Source of the DNA: Sympetrum striolatum
Lineage: Eukaryota > Arthropoda > Insecta > Odonata > Libellulidae
Assembly (NCBI GenBank): GCA_947579665.1
Contig: OX388343.1
Coordinates: forward strand, 103,855,657 to 103,919,656
Direction: 5' to 3'
Length of the DNA stretch: 64,000 nucleotides
Each line of letters opens with the position of its first letter. The first letter of the stretch is position 1. The position numbers were made by a program, and so were the translations under genes. The notes under the pieces were generated by a model, which worked only from the letters and a program-made list of their open reading frames with translations, had not been told where the DNA came from and did no database searches. Shown in pieces: positions 26,861-39,300 of the stretch.

Positions 26861-28572
26861 CGGAACAATGAGGAATGCACCAATGGTTCCGGCAGAATCG
26901 GGCATGCGAAAAAGTCATCGGGAGAGCATGACGGGAAAAACAGAAGATGAATCACTAGCTGAAAATTGAGTTATTGAGATCGATTTTCTCGCCGGAGCGA
27001 TTCCCTCGGCCTAATCGAGGTTTTTTCCCTCTCCTTTCGGACGCACATGTCGATTAGGGCGTACGCAGAGTACTCTCATTAGCGGAGAGCTCTGTCAAGT
27101 GGTGAACACCCAATCCAACCGAAGCCTCGCCCCTCCCAGTTTCCTGCCATTGTCCCCGATGAGACAGTCGCGAGATTTCGGATGCGGACAATGGCTACGC
27201 CTGGCAAAGTTATATACTTATTTATTTGCATTCATACGAGATGCATCGGAAATGACCTTGGTGATCCAGAGATGGATGGATGAAATCGGGAGGTAACAGA
27301 GGGAGGAAGTCATGAGGCTACTGTGGAAGGTTTGAAATAATGAGTTCTATATGAAATGTAATCTAGGTCCTACAGAAAAGATTTCGACGAGGGAGATCAA
27401 CCGGCTACTCGTGAACTGTTTGCGGTTCATTAGCGACGCAGAATGTGCAAACAAAAATTTCATAAAATGATTCATTACGTAACTAAAATTTAAAATTCAT
27501 CAGAGCGTTAATTTTCGTAACAAAACTCAAAGCAAGTGAATAACAAATATTTAAGAAAGATTAGATGCGATGGATGACCTGAGAAGTCACCCGATCCATG
27601 AAGAGAGAAACATTTTCGTAACATCTTTTGAATTGAAAGTCATAATATGAACTCAGTACTTAAATATCTTTTACTTCTACTATAGAAAAGAGAAATTTTG
27701 CGTGAAAAATCCGAGATTGAAATTTTATTACAAATGTATTGTTTACCTTAGTATGTAAAATATTTTCTTGCAACTCGATGAATGTTTCAGAAAAAAATAC
27801 AGTATTCTCATTTTTATTTAATTTTAATATATTGTTCACGAAAATCAGTTATCCGTAGGGGCCTCACGATTATCAGTAAATATCGTTGCGACTTTTTAAA
27901 TTTCTTTTATATGATGGTAGGGACATTAACTGGGCCCTATCTCAAATATGTATAAAATGGAAAAGGGGAGAAAATTGATGGGATGTTCGTCGGGAAAGGA
28001 ATGCATTAATTCGCCTTCTTTATGATCGGAGACTGAGATGAAAAATTCTTCCAACTAGCGTCGTCAAATTAAGGATTTTTCCGAATCCTTATAAAGGATT
28101 GAGGAGGTTTGAATGTGTAAGGAGGGGCGGAAGCTGAAGATATTAAATACGTCATAATTACGTTGGCAGGAGACGCCCCCACACTCGTGTGAGACCACCC
28201 CATCTTAAATAAGGGAGATGGCATATTCAGTTTGATGCTCGAAAACCTCTCGAGGTACTTGTTGATTATCACGCGGCGAAGAAATTGCCATTTAAGAGAA
28301 ACCTGTATTTTAAGCTTCTTTTCTTTATTTTCTTTAATTTTGGTTATGATTGGCATTCTCGAGATTTTATACGATTGAAAATGCGAAACAGCCGTGCTTA
28401 CAGGGTTAAACTCCCTCTATTAGTTATAATACTTACGTCATTTTGTACAAATACTCGGTGCTGTCCTCATAAATTAATTGTAAGAGCCTAGATTTTAGTA
28501 TATTAGCAGCATCAATAGCTCTGTTACGATTTTAAAGGCGACATTTATACAGGAAATTTCAATTTTATGAAC

Positions 28573-28728
28573 TATTTGCAGTTGTAGTAGTAGTGGTATT
28601 GCTAAAATTGCTTCGACAGCTTCGGTCATTTCGCACAATTGCTCCCACCGGGATTCGAACTCGGGACCGCTTTCACCAAAGGCAAACGCGCTGTCCACAT
28701 GACTATCCGGGAGCCTTTATTTGCAGTT
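28573..28728 (-). mobile_element. tRNA-derived SINE with 11-bp target-site duplication
   Basis: Read on the minus strand, the element (28717 to 28584) begins with a tRNA-like head. A GCTCCCG/TGGGAGC acceptor-like stem closes around an A box near TAGTCATGTGG and a B box in GAGTTCGAATCCCGG. A short body follows, and the element ends in a (CTA)n tail (plus strand TAGTAGTAGTGG). TATTTGCAGTT is duplicated exactly at 28573-28583 and 28718-28728, which marks the target site. The element is 134 bp. The anticodon arm does not pair properly, so it is a SINE and not a functional tRNA gene. The perfect duplication suggests a fairly young insertion. Confidence 0.85.
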
Positions 28729-30285
28729 TATTGGTTTAATTTTGCTAGTTAGCGTACTCTATTTAGAAAGGTTACTTTATAAGAATGATTATCAAGTGAA
28801 AACTACGAAATGAATCGTTGATGCAGAAGCTTCCAATCATCAACGTATGCATCCAAAATCAATAATAGAAAACATTACATTTTTATGAGCAAGCAGAGAA
28901 TACCTATGGGGTACCGTCTCTTGACAGGACTCTCAAAATAGGTATGCGAAGACATGAAGTTTGCGAAAAGTATTAGAAACACTAAAGAACAATAGAAGGG
29001 AAGAGTTTCGCGGGAAACAAAACAAGTTGAAATACTCATCAGGACACGCATTAGCTGGAATTTCAATAGAGAACTAACGAGGACGTTGATAGAGGAAGCA
29101 GCTGAAAGAGAAACGTGTTAATGTCATCATAAGAAAGCGAACATGGACCGAGAATCGAGAGAGAGGAAAGAATTAGGTTAGAAAGCGATGGGAGAAAGCA
29201 AAAAATTGACATGTGAGATACAAGGTTGGCGCTATAGGAGAAGATGTCGCTGGTGACAGGAAAGAAAAAGTGCGCCCTCTGCATGGCCTTCGACGTCTCA
29301 GACAGAAGAAACGCGATCGCGCGTGTTGTGAACACATTTCTTGACCTTTCACGAAGCTATCTTGGAGAAAATATCGAACGATCAATTCGCAACGTCTATT
29401 TGAATTCAGTTTTGCAACGGAATAAAAAATATATAAAGAAACTAATGGGTGAACGTGGACAACCATCACGGAAATAGCTTCATGTTCTAAGATAGATACG
29501 TGTAGAGGTATCATAAAGTGTGTTTATTTCATCTCGTTAGAAACTGGGTATTCTTTAGAAATGGTTGCAATTGTCAATTCTTTCTAAATTGCCCCTGCGC
29601 TGTTTGAAATTGCTGTAGAGACAAATTAACCAAATTTGCCTATTTATACGGTGCATACACGCACTTACATGTTAAGTTCATACAGACCATATAATTAAGA
29701 ACCGCAAGGCTTGGAAATATATCTAAGCTGATTTACAGTTCTCTTGAGAAATAATATTTATACCCTAAATCCGTATCATCACCTTTGGAAATTATTTAAC
29801 CTAATTTTGGCTTTAACGGTATTTTAGCATCAATTAGATTTATAATAAAACGAAATGAAATCTAAAATTTGGTTTACGAAATCACTCTTAAATCTCAACT
29901 GTTAGGTATTTGAAATTCTTTGACAGAAATTGTGTTGATAAACAGTGACATACGGGATAGTAACGATTAAGAGAGTTCTGTTTCTTCTTATGTGAGGAAA
30001 AGTTCTAATCGAATCTAAAATAATGACAAAATATGAAATAATTTCCCTTTGCCATCCTAAGCTAAATATGGCCATGGCATTGGTCAATTTAGCTCGTAAG
30101 TATATGGAAACATATATGTCAATGTTATCAAAATACAATCCATATTTTCAAGAGAGTCGTGACTTTTACAAGATCCATACTGTTTTATTGGTTTGTTAAT
30201 CTCAAAAAACTGCTTAATTAATGTCGGCTGCATATTTGTCGTAGAGAATTAGCATTTGTACTAATAAAATGTTTCCTTTTTTCAG

Positions 30286-30373
30286 GCCTCAGCCACTTGG
30301 ACGCTGGGAAGGATTTCTCTCCCGACGGCATGGGCTCTTTCAACAAGAAAAAGAAGAAGAAAAGGAGGCACAG
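30286..30373 (+). CDS. Vsx: Vsx-type homeobox gene, internal exon A (start of homeodomain)
   Basis: This 88-nt internal exon begins with two bases of a split codon. It then encodes LSHLDAGKDFSPDGMGSFN followed by six lysines and RRH, and ends with AG, the first two bases of an arginine codon completed by the next exon. The K-rich run plus RRHR directly before TIFTSYQ is the N-terminal arm of the Vsx/Chx10 homeodomain. This family is made of paired-like transcription factors acting in retinal and visual-system neurons and in interneurons. The acceptor is TTTCCTTTTTTCAG with a branch-point-like TACTAAT at 30259-30265; the donor is GTGAGC at 30374. The phase matches the exon at 41424 exactly. 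The peptide before the lysines is probably a linker. Insects can carry two Vsx paralogues, and which one this is cannot be told from two exons. Confidence 0.92.
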
Positions 30374-33300
30374 GTGAGCAACATACCTCGCCATAAATCA
30401 AAACATTTCCCCACCTTTCCTGCTAGTCTGGGCGTCGTAATGAAAACGGCATCAAAATAATCGAACGGTCTCCGCGTGTTGCCTCCCAGACTGAGAAAGA
30501 GAGAGTTCTTCTGTTAGGAAATAATGAAATATTTTACCTCGTGTGTCTTTTAACACAATCAAATCATTTAAAATACTATTGTCTCGAATTGTTTTATGAC
30601 TTATTTTCAAGAAGTAAGTTACAGATTAAAATATGCCCTTTTTTAAACTTCAACTGTCCAATACTTTTTGACTAATTTTATTTGCTGAAATTTTATAGAA
30701 TTATTATGAAATGTGATTTAGATATTACCATCCGTATAATTCCGAGGTTGACTTCATCCCAGGGCTTATATTAATATAAATTTTAAATATTTATGTCATT
30801 CACTATGTAATTGGTATTTGAAAATCTCAAAGAGCTGGATTCCATAGAAAAGAACTGCACAGGTATCATCATCAGATATCATACGAAAACATATTTTATT
30901 CAAAACATACGTCCATTAATTGAACATTTACATCTTATGAACTGTTACTATTAATAATGGCTTACAAATAAGCTTATGTGAATAAAAAATATGATAACGC
31001 AAAATCAAGTTCATGAACTTACTTAAAGTAAAAATGGCTTAAGCTTAACACCCCAATTTCTCTTCCAATGTTGGCTCAGTAAATCATTTAGCTATTAGGA
31101 GTATAGCATTGATAGGAACGTGATATTTCGGCTGAGTTAGCGTGATGTCGCACGCGCACGGCCTCGTACGTTATCGGGCGGGTCCTCTCGCAACCTCGGG
31201 GGAGAAGCCAGCAGCCGTGCTCGCTGCAGAAGGCCACAATGGCGGGAGATACGACCAACCGTCCCAACGGAAAGGATCGAAGGCTGTCAATCGAAATTAT
31301 GATGTCTATATCAGAATCGCTCTCCGTATTTCAGTCGGGACACATTCCTTCTGCTCGTCCATTTCATCCTAATGGGATTCACATCAGTATTGAGTAGTGT
31401 TGAACTCGTTATCACTTCTCACGATTCCGCAAATCTGTATACATTTAAATTATACCCGGGGATAGGTAAGATTTCTGTGTTCTGTTTTTGATTTCTTTTG
31501 TGAAATCACCTATTGACCAATCAACCTTATAGATAACAGTCTGATTTTTATGGACACTCTTGAACGTATTTGTAAATCTCTAACATTCACTCCGAAAACG
31601 TTGAAAATCTTCAACTTTTCCTTAATAATTATACTCAAAACTCACTTCAAAGCTCGCATTCCTCTGTGAACAAGGTCGCTCGCAATCGAGCGATCAATTA
31701 CTGAATATAATTCGATCGCTCTTGCAGTTCATTGAGATGGTTATGATTGATTCATAATTTTAATAAGATTACGTATTTATATAGACAAAATACATTTATT
31801 ACAAAAGAAGGTCTCTCGCTTAGACTAGAAAGATGAAAGAGGCTTCAGCATCGATCACGGTAGGAAGCCGAGACGGGTTGAAGTCAGCAAAGGCAAGCGG
31901 GTGTACTGGTTTGCGCCGAAACCAAAACTCACCGCCATGTCAACAATCAGCCATATTGGATTAATGAGAAAGTGTGTATTAACAGGAGAATGGTGAAATG
32001 CGATGTAAATTATGTGACTTCGATCGCCGTAGAAGATATATTTGCCCATCTGCACGGATGGGCTCATCGGACAAAATCGCACTTACCTCCCGCCAATTCG
32101 ATGGCATCCGTCAGATTCATTTCCTCAACGACCGCTCTGTAAACCACTTCCCGGAATCCGCACAATCCGAGTGAAAGAGTGCGTGAACCCATTATTGTTG
32201 AGGAGACGGAAGCGAGGTACATCCCGGGAACGCCATTGTCCCCAAAGTATTTGGCGTCTGCGACGGAGACTTCCGCTCGTAAACAGCATCCTCTCAGGTG
32301 CGAGAGCGACGGGAAATAAAACGAGGAATGATCCTAAACTGCCTTTTGTCTCCCCATTTATTCCTCCCTCCTTTCCTCAAACGGACTCCCGATGAATGAA
32401 CGATGACGGATTTCGGGACGAGGTCGTCCGCTGCTCGATGTCACTTCTCGTGTGAACTCGAAACGGTTTTTTCGCTCTTCGTTCCGGTTTGCTCTTGAGG
32501 TTTGGGTCGAGTGCCGTTCCTGTGGAAACAGATTTTGATAGACGAGGGTTCCACGGCGATCTTACGAAAGTCGAAAGTTAAGTGGAGTTAAGAGCCGCGA
32601 TCCGGTTGGAGGAACCATATACCGATAATGTTTACAAATATCAATGACGGTTCTAATATTCTTCGGTGATTTTAACGGTGGTACTCATGATACAAAATAC
32701 TCTGGGCTCGAATCTTGTGATGTTGGCAGTTAGATCATTAACGTTGGAAGGAAAGAGAATATATACAAAATCCATACAGATATTCCCCATGGTAAATACT
32801 TCTCCAATATCTCTTTTGGATTTATTTAGGCAATTTCAGAGCCTTAAGCAATGGCGATTATTCATCGGAAATGAAGTCGGACATTCAGAAATAAATTATA
32901 TTTTCGTGGTGACAGGAAACAAATGAGAATTGCTTTGTATCTGAGTAGTTTAATATTAAGAATACCTCGAAGTGTCAAATTCGGAAAGACACTTCCTCAT
33001 ATTTTTCCTTTGGAAAATATGACTTGGATATTTCGACATTCGGTACAAGTAGAGCAAGATTTGAAACGTGTGTTCAAAAGGATTCATGTGCATGTTTTTA
33101 TAACGAGCAAAAATATCGAATTGTTAATGCGATGCACCAACGCATAAAGGGAAGACTTCTGTCGAATCCTCATTAAAACTCTGCTCAAATCACGACATGG
33201 AGAGAGAAGTGAAATAGCGAACGGAGGTTAGTTAATTGAGAGCGACGAAGAAGATGGGATAAATGAAGAGGAAGGAAGGACAGAGTGAATGAAAGAAATG

Positions 33301-36300
33301 GGTTCCTCCATCTTTTCCTCATCCGGAAGCCGTGATTGTTGAGGAAGGGGAGTGCTGAGGGAAGAATGGAGTGAAAAAGGCTTCCTTTTTTATTCTGAAG
33401 GAGCCATTCTTCCGATTTGGGAGAGCGGAAAAGTTCTTCGTGGGCCATCGACGGATCGACGCGTGGTCATTTCGCTGATCCACGCCATTCAAAGAGAAAC
33501 CTGAAAAGATGTCTCCTCGAGTATCGGACAGCAGCATGGGATGTCCTCTATCTTGCCCTATTTTAACAGTGTCATTTGGTGAGCGACTTGTGCACCATAT
33601 GAGCTACAGCACTCTTTCACCTACTGATTAATATCAACATTTCATACGCCTCGATATTCGATGTAACGATCATATCGATTTTAGAAATAGGGAAGTTTAT
33701 TGTTCAGTGTAAAGAATAATTTGATGTGTGCCCTTTTTTATTTTGTAAATCTTGCAAACGAAATTTTTGCTCAAGGTTATATATCGTTCATCCATCGTTT
33801 TTTAGATTTTTTAGAATTTTTATTTGAAAATTATTGCTGAAGGGAAAATACATTTATTAAACGTTACAAAATCTGGTATGAAGTGATTTGGCGAATTTCT
33901 AATATTCGTATTTATTTTTGTCTGGTATCAGCGTATACGCCACTCTTGGATTATTTACCAGTTAAATTAGTCTGGAAACGTGCATTATAATGTCCTTTCA
34001 TCTCTGTGACAACTATAGAATAAGAACACTTTCGAGAAAAATGTAACTTTTAGATTTCGAATTGGTTGCTATATATACTTATAACTAATATTTCCGACAA
34101 AACGTAAGTGAAATAATTCGTTAATGGAAGGAGAGGAAATAACTTTGTCTCATTTCCACAGTAAATTTTATTAAGAATCGACCTATAGGTATAGGAGGTA
34201 CCTGAAGATGACTAGACCATAGTCTAAACCAGTCGATTCTTAATAAAATTTCCTGTGGAACTGAGACTAACTTATTTCCTCTCCTTCCGTTATGGAGTTC
34301 CACAAAGTGACAGCTCCCTCAATTGATTATAATTCGTTAATATTATAATCAGGACGCCCCAAAAAGGGTTTCTCAGAGTGAATTTTCGCTCTTATATTTT
34401 ATAAAAATATCATGAACACATAGTCCATAGTATTCACCTATTAGTGGTGTTATCCATCATTAATGCTGATGGCTTTCTTTGAATGAAAGAGCATACAACA
34501 ATTCGAAGTAATGACTCGATAAAATGCCATCTAATTACGTACAACTCTTATATACTCATAAAAGGAAACAAACTCAATTTCCTCCATCCCCGCATTGCAG
34601 TAATTGCATCTCACCGTACATTCATTGCCCTATTTGGATTCACCTTGTTTCCACGAATGATCGGATCACGGCTGCCTTTTCTTGGAATTGAGTTCCTTTT
34701 TGGGCACAAGTGTCAATTATCATCCGAAGCGCGGCGAAGAAATGCCGTCTCGAAGAAGAAGACGCTCCACGGATTTTCGGCATCGTTATAATAAAGAAAG
34801 GACGGATGGTAGGCGATTACCTATTCCGTTTGGAATTATCGTTGTAGAAGGATTCCGACCTTCTTTTCGCTCGAACGGAGAGTAATAATGGTGGTGCCTC
34901 CTCAAACAGTCCCTCCTCGTCGCCCCACGTCGCTCGGATCCCATCTCTCAATGAATTCCAAATTTCACGGGCGTTAAAATTTCATGTGAGCGTATATTCG
35001 CCCCATGCGGAGCTGAAATTCGGCGAGGGTAGGGCTCCTGTCAGTCTAGTTGATTACGATGCATACGAATTCAAAAGAGAATGAAAATACCTTCAACATT
35101 TAGTGAATGTCGTAACATAGTAAATTCACGGTTTCTCCTAGATGCACTACGTCTTATGCTTCACAAATTTGCTTTCATGCTAGTTGAACTTTACTTCGTC
35201 CAAGTTCGAATCAAGTATTCGTGTGCTTTTTTTCCCTTCGTCCAACTCTTCAAATACTAAACGTACGATATTCTTACGATTAATTCCATTTCAGCTGCAG
35301 AGACTCGAGTCTCATCTAACTGGAAATAAAAAGTATCGGAAGAGATTTTTGAATTCCCTAGAAAGATTTTTCGACGTCACTCATCCTAACATATTCAACT
35401 TTTGCTATACCTGAGTAGTCATCTTTGTGTCACCTGAATTACATATCATTGAATATACCAGATATATTTGCAAATTGCTTGGTTACGTAACTGTCTGGAA
35501 AATACTAAGGTCTCCTTTGACCTCAAAAGTAATTCATTTAATCATATTATTTTCTTTCCATTGAAAAGTTGAATTTTAAATATCAGATGATGAATTACTG
35601 AATGTCTTTTAAATAATGCGTATCTGCTAAAGAAAAAACCTTCCATTCCGAATAAGTTGAATCGATATAAGTTCTGAACCCCCGTTTCATTTTGCACCCT
35701 CAGTCGCAACAGGAATCAATGAATCCCACTCAAACTAGGATCTCAAAATCTCCTCACAATAGTTTACCATTATCTTCTTTCACGCGATTTTCTTTCTCGA
35801 TCCTCCTTGGTACTTCTCGCCCAAAATCGAAATACAGAGCCTGAATCAACTTTTTAGCTATTCGATCGCACAAAGCACACCAATCGGATGATCTCTGAAG
35901 TTTCCATCTCTCTTTTTCATCTTTCTCATCTTCTATCCATTCAATGTGGACTGGGAAGGTTGAGAGTAGATACTGGGAAGTTTAAAATGTATATTTCGAA
36001 TACAAACAACGATTTCCATGGACCACGACGTTTGACTTCTTAGCAGCAATATAGGATCATTGATTTGGTGTTATACGTGTTTATGCATTCTTTTGGTCAG
36101 TCAAATGCATGGCAATCCATGGTGAAAGATGATTTCAACATGTATCATTGAGTAATAATACCGTTCGCCGAGGAATTTAGTTAGCTTTCTATTATTTTGA
36201 ATGCAAGTTTCAATTCTCTTTCACATTTGATACCATTATTTATGTTTGCCTGATGTATAGTTCCAAAAAAATTTCCTCTTCAATTTAAAGTAGTCGCACA

Positions 36301-39300
36301 TTGAATGTATGCAGACTGACGACTATGGGGTACACGAGTAAGAATAAATGCAGATGTTACTATAAGTTGAATTCTGCAGTTAAGTAACAACACGAAGGGG
36401 TGGAAGAAAAAATATCGCTCATTGTTGTGCTCCTCGAAATTCATAAATTGTGAGAATATAATTAGGGTCATTTCCTTTGACAAGAATAAAATGGAAAAAA
36501 GATTAATCAAAGATGCCTTTCAAAGGAGATTCCCTTGACCAATGGGCACTCATTAGATCACCTCATTCATTTACCTCGGGGATAAGACAGCTGAAAATTC
36601 TTCGCGAAACACCCATTGACGCGGAATACCGAATTATGAATCTTAAATGGCGGAATTAGGAGACTCAAATTACCTCCTTGTGCATCATTTTCAGGTGGCC
36701 TCTACTCAGTCTTCGACCAAAGAGTTAATATTTTTCTCTTGTACCTCATTCCATCGAGAAACAGCACTTACACCAATCCCCATTCACCGAAGCCTTTTTT
36801 CACCGCAAAGCCTCGCTGAATGGGTCGCTCCCAGATTTCGGCTCTATTCCGCTCAACTCCCCTCATAGGAGATTGCGCCTTTCATTTTCCGAATGAACAG
36901 AGGCGAAGGAAGAACTAGAGAGAGACGGCGATTGGAGAAGAAGAAAAGGAAAACCTCTCTCTCTTGGAGACCATTCTACTCTTCCCTCAACGGGTCGGAG
37001 AATCTTTAAGAGCGGAATCCATCCGTTAAGCCATTAGTAAATGAGACACGTCTTCTAAGGATCTAACTCCCCCCGAAATAAAAAAAACCTTCCGCATGAG
37101 GGAGATATAGCGCTGCGGAGACCGTTGGAAATAAAAAAACGAAGGGCATACAGCATCAAACTGCAGCCACTCCGATCCGAAGAGAAATTGGCTTTTGGAT
37201 ACATCGCATATCTCTAATGAGGGCATTTGGAGAGCATCTCCTCTGGCGTCGTGCGGCCCGCGGCTACTGATTAAGTCAACCCAACCCGAACCGATCCCCA
37301 TTCAGCGGAGTGCGGTGGGACTCGGGATAATGACGGACGAGCGCGCAAGAAGGATTAAATGCCAATACAGCGTCAAACGAGATAACGGCATTTGTATCAT
37401 CTCCCTTTCTTTCTGCTCCCCGGTTCTTATGCGCAGTTCCTCCATGTCCCGCGGCCCCCGTCTACCCTCACTCCCTCTGTTCCGATAGTTTTCTCTCGGG
37501 AAATGTTCCTTGGTTTGGTCTTAGTGGTGTGGAAGGGGTGTGGACGGATCGAATACATGGGGGTTGTTCTTTTGTCTGAGAAAAGATGCAGACATAGTTC
37601 GATTACCAAGGCAACCATTTATCTTACGTTCCGTACACTTTTCATTTTATCGTTATGTATTGAGCTCGAGATTTTAATGAAGATGGAAATCCAATCTGAA
37701 TGGTCTCAGAAATAGATCTTCATCCGAGTCCAAATCACCGAGTACACAAATCGGCGGTTAATCAGTGAAATACTGATGAGTCGATATCCGTCCATGATGA
37801 TGATCATTTGAGCACGAAAGGTTATCGAAAAGCTTTAAACTCACCCTTTAAAATGTAATAATTCACGTATGATTGAATCGATTAATGATCGATTGTGTAT
37901 CTCATAAAAATTCAGTAATAACTCAATACTTTAGTACTAAATAGCTTTAAATCGGAAGCTCTTTTTATTTGTCCTATTTGATTACATCAAACCATTTTTC
38001 AACAAAGGCGAAAGCATACGTAAAGTTGACCACCTCTTTTAAATTTCTTGAGACGGACGTAAAATTAAGTTAAGAAACTTTTGCCTTGTATAGACCTTAT
38101 GTAATAATATTTTAGATCTTATGCTAACAGTTGAGATAAATGATCCAAAAAAATTACTACACAACCATTAATAACTGACATAAATATAAGATCATGATAG
38201 GATTCAAGGCAAGATTCACTTTGAGTGTCTTCAGTCCTAAATTCAAGTTCCATGTATCACATTTTTGTATAAATTCGGAATTCTTCTGAAATTGATTACT
38301 TCAACTATTTCTATAATTAAATTAATCGAGTCCCCGATTTAGAATGTAATGTGACTCAATTCCTTAAATATTATCGAATAAAATAATTCATGTGTGGAGT
38401 TGATAAATTTCCTCAGAAAGACGCTTTTGGTCGATGTGAAAGTTTATTTTAACTTTGTTGCGCATTTTGGATGACGAGGAACAATTTCCAACCACTCCGG
38501 TGGATAATTGGAAAGAGAGATTATTGGACGGTCTTTCGTTTCCTTCGAGTATCGATTTATCCATTCCGTTGGAAGTCATAATCGATATCAATTTTCGATT
38601 CGTGGGTCTTAAAATCTTCCTGGTTATATAACACATGACGAATCCATAGTAATTTATAAGTTAGCTCTTAATCTCCGATTGGCTTAAAAGAAGATGCACT
38701 GATCACAGAAGCTGAACTAGAATTTTTATTTTTGACTCGCGTTAATGCATTCGATTGCATTAACCTATAGGAAATAATCTGCTGCATCTAGGATCTCTTT
38801 CGAAAACAAGCGAATGCTGCAACCCGACAAAAAAAACCCCGTTTTGTAATTATCTGAATCTTATAGAATTTAAATTTGCCGCAAAGAAATTATCATATCC
38901 ATAATGTTTCCCAATCCGCTAAACGCAAGTAATTGGGATCCTGAGTTTCTTATGCAAATGAGATAATTTGGCCGCAAGTCAAAAGTGGACGACATTTTCA
39001 AAAAGCGCCTTCGCTCTTCCTTCGATAACAAATAACGGATGGGAAACCATTTCGAGGAGGGATAATGCCCACGAGGCCGTATATATATATATGTACATTT
39101 TCTCTCTTTTGAACAATTGAATATTACGCTCCTAACAAGGGTTATTTAGCGTCGCTTCGACAGGATCAATTTTTTCCTCGCAATATTTCCGTTTGTTACA
39201 AGATTTTTTTTAACGAAGCGCTGAGGGAAACTTTTCAACAAGGCTCATCAGAAGAAGTCTCTCACCATTAGCTCGAGGAAAAAATATCCTTCCTTTTAAT

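Larger units (their letters stand above)
1..30285 (+). other. Upstream intron or 5' flank of the Vsx-type gene
   Basis: This sequence precedes the first recognisable coding exon. That exon opens with two bases that complete a codon, so at least one coding exon must lie further 5'. I looked for the octapeptide-type motif and N-terminal sequence expected of a Vsx protein and did not see them, so the earlier exon is either outside the window or too diverged to recognise. The stretch is AT-rich and contains the repeats listed separately. Between them (for example 700-3300, 7500-14100, 16400-20500 and 24650-26750) I see only short open frames on both strands without recognisable products. GC-richer stretches at about 3460-3760, 15380-16400 and 25100-25560 have no assignable content. 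Confidence 0.6.

Noticed and set aside
26439..26969. A 176-codon plus-strand open frame as a protein-coding gene
   Set aside because: It runs through a SINE-like B box, shows no recognisable domain, and the minus strand is also open for long stretches.
28584..28717. A functional tRNA gene on the minus strand
   Set aside because: The anticodon arm does not pair, the T stem has a mismatch, and the body, tail and target duplication show a SINE.
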